The notes beneath the pieces were generated by a model. The model worked only from the letters and a program-made list of their open reading frames with translations, did not search any database and was not told the DNA's origin. Positions 46,401 through 61,117 of a stretch of DNA of 64,000 nucleotides are shown here, piece after piece; position 1 is the stretch's first letter; every line of letters begins with the position of its first letter. This stretch comes from Phorcus lineatus. Lineage: Eukaryota > Mollusca > Gastropoda > Trochida > Trochidae. A program made the position numbers and the translations under genes. The stretch covers positions 27,937,645 to 28,001,644 of the forward strand of contig OV121088.1 of assembly GCA_921293015.1 (NCBI GenBank). The letters are read 5' to 3'.

Positions 46401-49278
46401 ATCAACATGTGTCAATCATTGATAAGATAACACAGGCAATGTAAACCATCTAATAATAATGAGGATAGGGTTTTGGTTAGACCTGTGTATTGTGGCTATA
46501 GTGCCGATACGATACATCCCAATTCTAGTTTTATCAGTGGAGTCGATATATCATGGAAATATTGCCAGACCATGATCGTCACGATACCATGGCTGCGATA
46601 CGACACAAATCCCGATTCTCTTCAGTTTATGAAAGAAGTATAGATAGGACATCAAAAGTAATGTTATTTCTCAGCTACCAACCTGTCAAAAGTATTACAT
46701 AAATGGTAATCACAAAATCTGAGAGACTGTGACATTGCTGATAAAATATCAAGATTTTTTTCATAAGTTTTGTTTGTCTTCTCATTGTGATCATTAAAAA
46801 AGTATAAAAACTTTGTCAGCATAAGTAGTTCTTTGTCTGAAACAGATCATGTTTTTAGTATCCGGATAAATTGTCTCTTATGGCGATACATCGATGTATC
46901 ATGGACACTCACTATATAAATATCCTTATATATTGTTTAAATGTGTTTTGTATCGATGCACTCGTATTGCATAGTAGACGATGCATACATTGATACTATC
47001 GATGAATTATTACACCAATAGTTTTGGTTTCTTGGGGGGGGGTTCTGTGTATTTGAATCTTCTGCAACGAGAGGGATGAAGTGAGGGCCAAGTGAATAAA
47101 GAACTGCAAGAGAAGTTATATGATTCTGTTATTGAGTTTGGACTGGATGTATGCAAATGTTTTAATGATAAGGCCGGACATGTGTGACGTAGACAATAGC
47201 AATCAATAAACATTCATAGATAACTGGACAGCTACTGTGAACAGTGATGAGATGATGGGGAATTGGGGGATGGAGAATGAGGGGCAATAATGAGTGTTGT
47301 GTAGGTGGGGGAGGTTACTGATAAGAAAATGACAACAGACACTGAACAAAGATGAGGAGTAGGCAATTGTGATAGATAGGTGTCGGTCACATGTTTGAAC
47401 ATTACATCAAGGCTTTAGCAGAAGAATTCGGCTGTATGTGTTATAGACATAGTCTCCGAAAAAATTGAGTTTGTATATTAATAATATAAGGGAAAAAATT
47501 CAATTCATATTAAAAATAAACCACAAGATTATGCAAATTCAAGACTTGAATGACATCATAATCATAATGTCACTAATAATGTCATCAAATAACAATATCT
47601 ATTTCAAATCAATTGATTAGCTCCTGCAATCAAAGAATTTTTCAATGAAAATGACAACAGGAAAATAAGCTCAATATGAATCCAAGTTGAACCATTTTAT
47701 TATAATATATATTATAACATATTTTGTCTTTTGGCTATGGTTCAATTACAAAATCCTTGACTTTGTTGACTTAACTTTTTTTTTTTTTTTTTATTTGAAC
47801 CAAACTAAAAAGTCACTATGAAGCCACTCTAAAGACCAAAGTAATTTCGCTGAAAAGGCCAGGTCTTTGCACACTAGGTCCAAGTCAAAATGAAATGGGC
47901 GTGTGATTGACAACCCACATGTTGCAATAGACAAGGCAGCCGTAATACTATTATCATTGAAAGAATTGTTATTGATTCAGTTGGTATTGACATAGATCGA
48001 TACAGAAGCTTTCATAAGCAGAATTTTTTTATGCGCTGGCTGTCACACGTGCTATTTCCGAATTGTGCTGACCTTTTAAACTGATTCTCTGAATCACACC
48101 ATTGTGTTATGTTGTGCATAGAGCTGACGTTCGTAAACTCTGAGAAATGTTTATTTTCAGTCTGGTAGACTCACATTGACTTGAAATTCTCTTGGACTGG
48201 ACATGCAGTGTTTGCACATGTTTGAAATATTATATGCTATGATCTTAAAACATTCAGAAACATTTACTATGTTTTATACAAATTGTTGTACAATGTATTT
48301 CATAATGACATGTTATGATATTTATCTTCTAGTTTATTACCTCAATAATTCAATGATATTCATATCACACTACACTTCAAGGAAAACATAACTAGATATT
48401 GAAATTTATTTCCCATTTGTTGAATGTAGGCTTAACAGTCAGTTATATATATATATCATATATATATAACTATAATGTATATATATGTAAATATAATGTC
48501 TAGTTATGGTTTATATTATCTAAGTAATGTGCGATTGCAAGTGCTTACAATTTTGACAGGTCCAAATAGAATACAAGGGGTCATATATGTGGATATAACC
48601 CAAGATCTTGCTTTTTGTGAAATTGTCTCATTTCATGAATCCTTATGGAGTCTTACTCATGAAGTATCCAATATGTTATTCCATAGTTTAATATTCCTAT
48701 CATATTATACCATGAAGCGTGTCAGTCAGCAGTTCTATACCCCAGCTTTAAAAAAAGTGATTAGGAAACGCTTTTCGTATGTTCCTTTTGATTAATTTGA
48801 TTAGTTTCAGGAAAATGGAAAATTTACTTCAATTACTTTTGATTTTATTGCAAATGGTGAGGACTGGTTTTTGTCAGATTTAGGTTGATTATTACTAAAT
48901 ATGAAATGCCTACAGTTTCAGTTTCCAACAATCCATGAATTATACCTTGATAGTTTCAGAAAACTGATTGATTTTGAAAAAGAAAGCTTAGAAACAGGCT
49001 AAGAAGGCTTTACTATTTAAAACTTTACAAAAATCCCTGATAAAGTAGCACTTTGTTTCAGGTGATTTTTCAAGTAAACATGTTTCAAATTAGCAACTCA
49101 AGAATTTTAGAAATACCGACCTACAATGTCCACAAAATTTAGTAAAAGACATTAAATCCGTCAAATCCTGTAAACAATGTTAAACTTTTCAATAATCCTT
49201 TAAGGATGTCTGCAGCCACAAGCAGAGAGTTAAGATCAAACATTGTTGTTGTGTGTTTGGATGAACAGATTTAGTGAT

Positions 49279-49316
<38 letters not shown>

Positions 49317-52300
49317 CTAGATGCGAGGGGGGAGTTTTCTGGGGAGAGCTTCTACCTGTCTCGACTAGGTACGTGGTTAGTTTGTTAGTGAGACACAGAA
49401 AGGCTATTTAGTTCACAAACATTCATCTTGCATTCCCTGTTCTGCCATGATGGATGGCCCTAGAGAAAGTAGTTGGAGTTGAGACTGAGTTGAGACTGAA
49501 AAATCTAATAATCTCTATAAAATCATTAAAATATGTTATCTAAAAAATTCTTAAAAAGCAATCTTTAAGTTAAAATAATATTTATAATGACTCTTTATTG
49601 TATAAGAACATTTGGGAAATCTTTTTGTAAAAATGCGTCCGGCAGCCAAAGTGCAGTGTCAGCACATTTTTCTATCCTTTGATGCTTAGTGCCAAGCAAG
49701 GAACCCACAACTCCCATCTTTTGTTGTCCTTTGTAGGATGTGGGAATGTGGGAATCAAACCTAGACCTCAGACCAAGAGCTGGACATCTACCAACTTAGC
49801 TCACTTAGCAGGTTCCATAGTTCAGTATTGCATATTCTTCTAAACTCTATATAGATTCAGTATGGATAATTCAAGACAGCCAATAAAACAAGATATTAAT
49901 TTCCTCCAAAATGGAAAAATATTAAATAGAAAAATCAGGGAAAACAAACAGATCTTTTATTTTAGGTCTGAGATAATCCTGGCATGACGAACTGTGAGCT
50001 TGACTAATGAAACCTACAACATTTTCAAGTTATTCCTATCCATTTATTGTGGGAAATAACACTTATCAGATCAAACATCAAGAAATTACAACATCTTAAC
50101 TGTACCAATGACTTTCTTTGAATTTGGGTCATAATAAACCCCCCTCCCCCCTTTCACCTCTCAATCTCCTCAAAGGCGGAGTCTTCTGTATTGGAAACAG
50201 GAAGTTTAGCATGAATGAAGAAAGGATGTCTTTTTAGACTTCCATCAGTCTCTGAACTATATTTTATTATTATATTATATTAAAAAAGGCACTTAATCAT
50301 ATTTCTATAATATTGACGTGGAACCTAAATGACTGGATTTTAAGGAAAAGACCTCAACATTATTTAAAGGAGTTTGATTTTGATGAAGAGAAATATTGAT
50401 TGGGAATAACATGAGGCAGTCTAGAGCTGAACCTTGAAACTGTTACAGACATTGCCCTTTGGCGCTGGACCAGAAGACTTTTTTAAAGCAACTTTCATTG
50501 AAACCTAAGTGACTGAATTTTGAAGGAAAAAACTTTGACTTGCATTAAATAGCACTATTATTTTTTATTGATGAAGAATGAAATACTTATTTGTAGACTG
50601 AAAGGCAGTCTTAAGGCGATACCTTGAAACTGTTACAGACACTGGCCTTTGGCGCTGGACTGAAGGAAATTTTTTTTGAAAGCAACTTCCATGGGAAACT
50701 AAGCAACTGAATTTTGAAGGAAGAAACATAGACTTGCTTTAAAGGAAACTTTAATTTGTTTTTGATGAAGAGAAATATTGATTTGAGGGACTGTAAGGGA
50801 ATCTAGAACTGAACCTTGAAACTGTTACAGACAATTTCCTTTGGGGCTGGAATAGGAAATCTTCAAACAACTGTCACTGATATTCTTAATTACATACTAA
50901 TTTTAAGGATAATCATCTCTATCATAGAGTGAATAAAGAAGTTTATTATCAAAATATGAAATATGGTCACTTTTCATCTGAAAGTTTTGAAATACCTTTA
51001 TTGATCCAATTTTTTTTATATGAGAGTTATTTGTGAGATGATTTTTGCTGTTATGGTTCTTATCTTTATTACATGTTTTTTTTTTATCTATATACTAGTT
51101 CGTTCCAACTTTTTGTTGAATTTAATTCTCATTGTGTGTTATTTTTCATAATTGAGCATAAGTATCCTGTGGAGTCGCTGACCTAGTTAACGGTCAAGAA
51201 CTTGCTGACCTTTTTGGTTTCTTGTAGGGTTAGACTGGCTGCTTGTCTTTTATTATTATATTGTTATATCATGATATGATAATGAGATTTTTTCTGATTG
51301 CTGTATGAATGAATTAAGGAGTTAAATACGGTATTAATCATGAATAAATTCAAGAACTATCTGAAATCTTCAAATTGAAAAAATTTGAAAAGTTTGTACG
51401 TCATGTATCCTTTTAAATATTCACCCTTTAGCTTTTAATTTCTTATTATCTGAATAGCCTTTTTTAAGCCATTGAACTGACTCAATTTTTCCATTGTTGA
51501 CTAATTAATTAACCTTGAATTAACTACTCAGAACTATTTGGCACTTACTAATACAGCAGCTAAGAATTTAAGAGATCTTAGTTTTAAATATATCTTAATC
51601 ATTTCATTATTTGTTTGTTTTTGTGTGTTTCAATCATACCCATCAAAACTATCCACAAAGAAATTTTCAAAACATGACATTTGAAAATCTATTTAAGATC
51701 ATTCATTTTAGAAAACATTTCATCTTTCTGAGAATTTTTTTGTCCATATTTTTAAAAATTCAAATAATGCAAGATTGTTGCACCACCATATTAAGCAGTG
51801 AAAGGCCTGGAAAAGACCGCTAGGAGTGTTGACTAGAGTGACTCAGTCATAGGCAATATGCAGTTGTATGGGCCGATAATTGAACCAATGAAATCACAGC
51901 TAGCTCTTCTGATTCAAACCATTTTGGTGTTAACCGTATTTCACTTCTTTTGACTTTGAATGATAATGTTGATATTTGATATTTTTAACATTATGTTCTC
52001 CCGAAAAATTAGTATATTGCACATTTAAGTTTGATATTTTTTTCAATATTGTCAAAATTAGTTCGGGTGAATATGTTGATGTTTTATATAGTTAAAAGAT
52101 TATGTACTAAAAAAATAAATCATGAATTGAATAAGTTATTGAGCATTGACAAAATTATTTTGAATGTTTATATTGATGTTAGAATGTTATAAGTATGTGC
52201 CTTAAATTTTTTTCATTGAAGGCATGAACATCTTCAGAAATAACATGAAATTATTGAAATAAATTGGAAGAAAATTAAAATCGATTTTATCAAATCAAGA

Positions 52301-55300
52301 AGCATGTATCTCTTTAAAAGTTGAGACTTTTGCCTGAGATTTCGAACTTTAGGATCAATATACTAGTATAAGAGAGCACAACATCAAAAAGAAAGATGCT
52401 TTTGTGGCAAAATTGTGAATTTAGTGATGCTTTTATTAAATAATATATATATATGCACATATAATGCCACACAGATGTTCAAAACAAAAGACCATCAACA
52501 GTATTATGTCAGCTGTTTAACATTAAATCCAGAATCATTCTAAAACTTTACGTTATGTAGTTATAATTGGTGGTCCTGAATTTAAGGGCTGTACCCTCCT
52601 CTAAACCTAAAAATGTTGGTACTGATCGCATTTTCTTGTAAAGACAATTTCAATCCCCCTGAACCAACACTAACAGTAGTTATCAATGAAATACACTAAC
52701 ATCTCAATGTCTTCACTGATATTCCTTGTCAGACTTCATGTACATTTCGCTCTGCTAGTCAGCTGATCTGCAATTCAAATCTCGTCAATATCATGTTACG
52801 CTATGTATTTTTCTTTGTATAACCATTAAGTCCTGTCTCTTGACCAGGAAGGGATCTATAAACATTGATGTAGCCACACGAATGGACTTTGTTAATTACA
52901 CTGTTTTTTCATGTTTTATTTGTTCCAGATTAACAAAAAAATTAGTTGATGCAAATCATATATTCATCAGAGGGCAAAAGATCTAATTACCCGATAGGGC
53001 TTTTACAAGTACTCGAGTACAAGAGGCCGAGTGTCTTGTCCAGCAGGACTTGAGTCCCTTTTCTTGAAAAGAGTAGATCGCTAAAATAATTTAAGTAATT
53101 TTAGACTGTTTGTCTGTGATGTGTGAAGTAAGATAATTGACATGATCATGGCAAGACATGTCATGCCAAAATATATCTTATATGACCTATGTAAGTTGTA
53201 ATATATGTGTATTGTACCAAGGCTGAACAACTCTTACATGGTCTCCTGTGCCAAGAAAGGAATTTTGGGTACTTGGGTCCAAGTCGAGTCTGACCCCTGA
53301 AGTACTCGACCTGTGGAAGCCCTGTTCTCAAACTCAAAGTTTGTATTTGTAGAATAAAGTGTCATTCATCAAGCAAAAACTTCATGTCAGCCATTTTAGT
53401 TTGAACACCTTTGAATTATTTGTGTTAGGGAAATAAATTCAAGTAGCTTAACAGAACTTAGCACAATTGATATAAAACTTTTTTTTTGATTTACAAAGAT
53501 TGTCTTGCAGTTGGTAGAAATTCAGTGTTAGCTTCATTAAATTTTTTTATAGCCTTTATGTCAGAAAACAGGCTGTAGTATCTTTAAGCTTGAAATGCCT
53601 GAAGTTTGTCCTCAGCAGGTCCTTAGATTTTATACCAGCTGTTACAGTTATTCTTTTGATTTTACAAAACTTATAGATAATTCAGAGACTGTCATTATTT
53701 TTCTAGTTCTTTATAAAAAGATTGAAAGAGGCAGGAGCACTTTAAAAGTTAAACACAGTGGTCTCATTAAAACGAATATAAATGTTACCAATTGCGAGGC
53801 AATCTTTTTTAATCAAAAGAAGCAGTTCTTAAACAAACATATCATGTTCAATTAAGCTATCTGAATCCTTGTCCCTATCTGACATATTTTGCTTTCTATT
53901 GTTTGACTCTCTGAAGGTTATCCATATGGCATAAACATATATTCAAGGTCAAATTTCAAAGTAATAAGTTCTGAAATCACTAAAAAAAAAGTGAAAATGT
54001 GTGAAATCACATTAATGAAGTCATGACATCAAAAAGCTACTAGTTGTAAGTGTGATTTTTTTCAATGCTAATGGTTGCTTTTGTGGGATACTTAGAAAAA
54101 AATGCCCATTTTAAAGTGGCTGTGAAGAAGGCGGAACATGGGATGGCTCTGCTTTTGCTGTGTCCAGCAAACACTCATCTGGTTAAATCATATGAAAATA
54201 GAATCTTGCCATTGTTCTTCTGTGTATAACCTTTTACCAACAAGTTCCAGAAAGTTTTGTTATTCAGCCTGGAAGAAAATCCTTGATTATTCAAAGGAGA
54301 GACTCTTTTTGTTCCTGTAAATGTGTAATCAAGAACAGTTTCAATTATTTAAACACACAAAGGGTTAAGATTCTAAAGTCAGAAGTGATTTGGTCACCAA
54401 AGACAGAGATCACCATGACATTAAGACCAACAGGTTAAAGGTTAAAGTAAGTTTACTTTGAATACAGATAAATCTGCTACTCAGAGTGAGGAAGCATCTC
54501 TGGTTTTGAGTATCCCTGTTTGTTTGCTTCTGTCTGGCTAAATTGATTTGCTCCACACAGGGTGATATTTGCCTGTAATTGCTTATCTGACCTTGCAGTT
54601 AGAGGGAGTTAATCAGCCAGGGGAATGTATATTTGATACTGCTCAGGTATATTTGACACTGGTTGTATTTCATTTTGGTTACCGGATTATCTATTGTTAT
54701 GTTCATGAGTGTATTTGATAAAATTAGAGGATGGCATACCCTGATGTGACATTTCTGGGTCGTTGGAACTCATCAGACAAAGTAACAAAGTTTTACATTT
54801 GCTATATGGGAAAGAGTTAACCCTCGAACAACTGATCTGAAGCTCCAGAGTATGCTTTGAGACTGATTTTGTGGTAATAAAACTTCCACCAAGGCTATAT
54901 AAAAAATCATAACATTACCTCTTTATATAGGATAAATCCTTAAGGGTTACGCTGTACTATGAGTCTCCGATGATAAGCACCCAGCTTGGAGGTGAGGTGA
55001 GGTGAAATGGGGTTTAATGCCGCTTTAAAGAGTATTTCACTTATATCGCTGCTGCTAGTAATTTTGCACAGAGGAAGCCCGCAACACCATTGAGGATATG
55101 CATTGCGGTGAAACCTGCGGGCATCAGCTGAAACTAGCAAACCGTGGGTGGTACTGCGCTGAGTGTAGCATTGCACCCAAACCTGACTGCGTGTAGAACA
55201 GTTCTCTACCGCAAAGTAGCCGAGCTCCTGGCAGGATTCAAACCACAGACTTCTTGATCTGAAGCCGAACACGCTAACCACTGCGCTATCTCGACCCCCC

Positions 55301-58300
55301 CAGCTTGTAAGAACTGCGAAACCTGTCTTTAGAAAACTATTTGGTAGAATCAAAGGAGGAGGTGAACCACTGCAAACCATTGAGGATGTTCTTGATGATT
55401 ACCAAAACTCAAATCTCAATTTGTCGGTGCCAAGTGTGCCATCAAATTGATTATTGCAGTGGTTGAGATTCTTCAATGAAAGAGTGCTATGCAAACCTTT
55501 AACTGAGACAACTTGACACAGGGTCATATTGACCCTGAGCCTCTGAAGTCATTCAGAATTTTTATGTTAAGGCTATTTAGTTAAATTGATCAATTAAACT
55601 TTAAACAATAAAAATAAAAATTAAATTAAATTCAGAGGTTTAAAAGACACGTTTTGCTTTTGCAGTCCTAATCATTTTCAAATTTTGCAGAACGTGTTAA
55701 ATCTAACTGTTAAATACTGAATTGTTAAATATTTAAATATGAAATTTAAGCTTTCACAGATGTGAAAAGTGTTTTGTTATAGATAAGCCTCTCAAAAAAT
55801 TATATTTTATATGATATATGTTATGAATATGTTGAATATTCATAAAAATATATTTCTATCAACTTTATTAAATGATGTTGATTTGTCATATTTTTATGGC
55901 AAAGTGTTATCATTTTATTCACAGCAGGATATGATGATGATATGATGCATTATGTGCAGGTCACTGCGACCGTGTTCAGGATGTGATTACTGAAACAAAG
56001 AGAGTGACATCCAGATTGATTTAATGAGATCATTGGGTTGGCGATTTTGATTCCTTTTTTAACTGCTTTGATATGACATCCACCTTTGGTTTAGTATCAA
56101 CTTGCTCCTCAATATTCGTTTCCTTATCTTGAAATAAATTTAGTAAAAATTTAGTTAAAATAAAGTAAAGTCCTGATAAAAAAAGTAAAAGTATAAGATT
56201 AAGATTTTATATAACTTTTTAAAGATAAAAAATCTTATTTGAGAAATTAAACTCTTAATATTAGATAGCTTGATAAGTAAGTCTTGATTTGAAAATCAAA
56301 ATCAAAATTTAAAAAAAAATTCACTGCCCTCAGATGTTTTTTACTATTTAATAAAATCTATTTATGTAGATTTAGGTATTTATGCTTTAAAAATGACAAA
56401 CGGTTCTCTTATGCCAGGGATTACTAAATGACCATGCAAGATTCACATGATGACCTGACAGACAAGTCATATGATATCTTTTGAGGATAACACCATTCGA
56501 CAATTATTTTTATGGAAAAATTTAAATAGGAATTTAAAAACTTTAAAAACTTACTATTAGCTTTACTTCTTGTTAAATATCTAATGTTTTTGTTGTAAAA
56601 TTAAACCTCCTGAATAAAGGAGATTTAAGAACATTGCTGTAATAAACGCCATAGGCTACCATGATATTTGTCTTAATGGAACTATTCTTCAGGAAGAACA
56701 AATTCATGCCCAAAGCTGTTTCATTGTTTGTTCAAACTAAAAGCATTGGGATAAAAATAACCTACTTTAAGTGATGATTGAATATATCTGTAGACTGGAT
56801 TTAGAAATGTCGATAAATATTACATTTTTAAGCAGAAGAAACTGGATAATGTAAAAAATGTTTTATAATTTATTTTTCTAATGTTATAATATGCTATAAC
56901 TATAACAGAATAAATTTTCATATGAATGAATTGCTATAACTGCAAAAATATATTTATTCACAAAAGGTTAATTCACAAACTTTCAAATCCAACAATATTT
57001 TTTAAAGTGATTGACATTGGTTTGTTATTTGCCAAGTCAACAAGTTTATCGTAACGAAAACTCAAGCAGTTATGTAATCAAAGGACTGCATCTAAGGAAA
57101 CACACTTGACCTTATTTGGCCTTTCAAGTTTCCATGGAAAGATTTTCTGATGTAGATTTAATAATTAATTAGGAATTCATTTGTGAAAAATATTTCATTG
57201 ATTTGAATATATTTACCATATTAAATATGATAAGTGCCCTGTCCCTAGAAAAACCCAATAACCACATTTTTGACTAACAAAATAATAAGCATTTCCTTCT
57301 CATAACTTTATATGTTATTATTGCATTGAAAACATGAGTTACTATTAGTCAAGGAGCTTCACTTCAAGTATAGTCTATCACATGCAAGGCTGTCTTTTAT
57401 TCCTAATATTAGCAAGCCAAAAATTTGAACGCCCACAAATTTTAAACATATTTAGGTGACAGAATTTTTCTCATAATCCTATGAATTAAATGGAAAGCCA
57501 TTTTAAGAAGCGCCCCCTCTCTTCAAATTTATAAGTGACGAGAACGCTTGATATATCAAATATGGTACATACATTACTGTGCTGAAAATAATTTTTCTAA
57601 AATATTTGCAATAAGGGTTTTCTTACTCTAAAGAACAATGATGATAACGATAATGATGATGAAGGTGATGAATGCGTAAGATGACAACCATGCGAATGTA
57701 CTGACATCAATGACATCAACTAATGAAACTGACAACAATGGCAAAGGAAAAGTTTGATAAACTGTCTGCTATATTAACTGGTTGGTAAACAAGTTACACT
57801 GACAAGATCTCTGTACATCATCAAGAATCCCCAGCCCCCATAAAACAGCCCCAAGTAGCCCGTCTGGTGTTGTAACCCCACATAAACACACTTGTTGCTT
57901 GTGTTAGATCCAGACTGAACTAAGGTCTCCGGCATGACTTTTTGTTAATTTTTGGAATTTCATGTGTTTTGTAACAATATTATTCTATTTTTAGATTAGT
58001 TATTTTAATAATAAGATGTGTTGATAAATATATAATTTCTGAAGATCATATGTTCAACATTTTCTGATGTAATCAAAATTAATCAAAACTTAAGCATCAT
58101 CTGCTTAGTACTCTCTTTAAGGTATATGCCATCCGGAACACTGCAAATAATCAATTGAATTTTAGATTTAAGAGAATTTTTAAAGCAAAAATAGGTCAGT
58201 GATGTTGTAGAACAACAGAATCCATGTGATTTTTGTGAAAACAATGCTTTCCAACACAAATGCGAAGAAACAAGGAAATTTACAACATCAGATTCTCCGG

Positions 58301-61084
58301 TTGGTAAATTAGAAAATTTCAAACAAGTAGAGAAGGTATGTAGTAAGACCTGTCTATCTGCCTATTCACAGTTGGTTGTTTAGTTTACAGCCCATAATTT
58401 AACCCACTGCAGAGAAAGAAATAGGAGGGAGAGAGCAGCCTTGACATTTACCTGTGAAGAGAAAGCCATCAGTGATATTATTCTGGTAAGGGGTGCAAGA
58501 ATGGGGGAAAAGTAAAGTGATGATAGAGGGAAGAAGATGATTGAAAACAGCAGTTGAAATTTGTCTTAGTCTGAAAGTACCAACCTAACTTACTCAAGAA
58601 TTCTTGACTACCTGATCATAGAAAACCATGGAATAGAATCTTTAAACTCCTATGAATGTCAGCAGTGGTAGACCTGGTAGAAATGTGGTAATGGGGGAAG
58701 GGCAGTCGGAGGTTTTGAACACCATCCCCCACCCCTCCTATATGGAAACTTTAAAAAATCAACAGAATAATGGTTGAAGCCCCTTTCCAGATTCCTGAAT
58801 TTCTTCTGGTAGTAGTTACCTTAGTGGCTCTCCATATTTTCACTATAGATGTTCTAGCTGATAATTTGAGTTGGAATCCTGGAAATGAATGAATATTATT
58901 CTTGAGGTTGTGAGAAGGCCATGAGGACTTTCAAAAGTTAAGATTTGAGAAAGGTTTGGAGAGAAGGCCTAAGGGCATAGAATGAGTTATTGCCTTTTCA
59001 GTTTCAGATGCTGTTGGGGACAGGATTTAGTGGTGGATGGGATTCTACTATAGAGTACTAAATAGTTTTAGGGTATATTGAATCTATTAAAAAGTAATAT
59101 TTTAAAGTTGAATTTGCAGAAAAAAGGTAATAGGAAAATGGAGAATGATAACTGGGAAATGGAAGCAAAACCAAAAAGATGTGATCTTACTGACAAGTTC
59201 TTCAGATGAAATTTATACATCTTAGCATTGTGGGAAATATCGAACAGAGATAGCTCACCTCTTGTAAGTGTACAAGTTCTGATTCCATTATATTCCTTAG
59301 TCAAAATGGCTTGGACATATTGATTTAACAGCTGTCATGATAATATAACACAGCATTTTCAGAAGATCATAGAAAAGGATCTCCGATTGTCAGTTTTTGT
59401 CAACCTGCTTAAAATAACAAAAAATAATTTTAAACAGGCCCCACTGCTGATGATTTTACAAAGAATTCCCATTTTGTTCCACATGATGAAAGTAATGAAG
59501 CAATGTCAGATTTTGTTTTGTAGGGATGACTCCAAAGTTATCTCTCCTTGTGCTCGTGCTCTCCTACCACAGGCAGTTCACCAGGTCTGAATGATGTCAG
59601 CCTGTAGGTGTAGCTGTACTATCTGTGTGTATCTCCCCTGGATATGGATCAAGTGTTGCAGGAACAACCAAGCCAGCACCTGTCTGCCCAGATAGACCTT
59701 CAGTGGCTCAGCTGCTCCTTAACCATTAACCTGCCGAACGACTTGACTGATGGTCTCTGTAGGTTGGCTGTACTATCTGTTTGTATCTTCTCTCTGGATA
59801 TGGAAGAAGTGTTACAGGAGCAACCCAGCCAGCACCTGTCTGCCTAGCTAGACCTTATGGGGCTTGGCTGCTCCTTAACTGCTGTATTAAACTGCTGTAT
59901 TATTTAACTATATGGTCTCTGTAGCTGTATCTGTATTCTTTGTGAATCATTTTTGGCTATGGATCAAATGTTGCAGGAGCAACCCAGCCAGCACCTTTCT
60001 GTCCAGATAGACCTTTTGCAGACAGACCGCTCCTTAGCCATTAACCTGCTGTATTACTTTACTATATGGTTTCTGTAGCTGTATCTGTATTCGTTGTGAA
60101 TCACCTTTGGCTATGGATTAATCGTTGCAGGAACAACCTAGTCAGCACCTGTCTGCCAAGAGAAATCTTATCGGTCTCAGCTGCTCATTAACCATTAACC
60201 TGCTAAATTACTTTACTATATGTTATCTGTATTACATGGATGAAGAACCGTTGATGGTCAGATTGTTAGATTCAAAGTTTTAAGGTGAAGGATCCCAGAA
60301 CATAATAGATTTTGTTATCCGTTATGATCAGAATATTTCAAAAGTGGAATCAAGCAAACATTCTAATTACTTTGTTTTAAATCAATCTTTCTTTTGAAAC
60401 CAGTAACGACCTTATTGTTGAAACATCCATGCTAGCTGCTTCCACTGATTAATGATTTACGCATTGCATGCTTCTGAAACTGACATCCCACATTGCATAG
60501 GAAATGTAATCTATTTCAAATGACTTCTTTTGCGTTAATGCAGCAATCAATGTCTTGTTCAAATGTGTTTTGTCTTTGTTTTATGTCCAAATAATTCTTT
60601 CTTGTTACATTCAGAAGGTTAGTTTGTGTTTTTGAAGTTTTAATTATGATTAGAATGCAGAATTGTGAGTGAAAGATTAGAAAAGGGCAAAGACAATTAC
60701 CTTTGCTGAGGAAACCACAGCATGTTTGAACAATTGAATCAGAGCAAAACACAAGTTTCAAATGAGTTAATTTGGTCAAGAGGGGAATTGAAAATACAAT
60801 ATTTATTTTGATTTTTGTATTTGACTTGTGAAAACCAATTTACTCTCTTGAACACTTATTTCAAAACTGTCAACTGATCAAACCTAGGTTTTAAAAGCAT
60901 TGACTCCTTTGTACTGTTGGTGATCTTAGCCTTCATAGACCTTCAATATTTTTACCTTGCAAATGTTTCTAAATTGCATAGTGATGATGGTGATCATGAT
61001 GATATGATAACAATAAAATGATGATATGATTATATGATGATGATAGTGATATGATGATGATGGTGATCATCGTGATATGATTAT

Positions 61085-61117
<33 letters not shown>

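Noticed and set aside
54940-55380. 146-codon minus-strand gene
   Set aside because: The frame is SINE copy 4 read on one strand; similar frames appear in the other SINE copies (12296-12553, 28204-28422).
59644-59847. Gene with repeated VLQEQPSQHLSA
   Set aside because: Created by the 156-bp tandem repeat; later units do not keep the frame.
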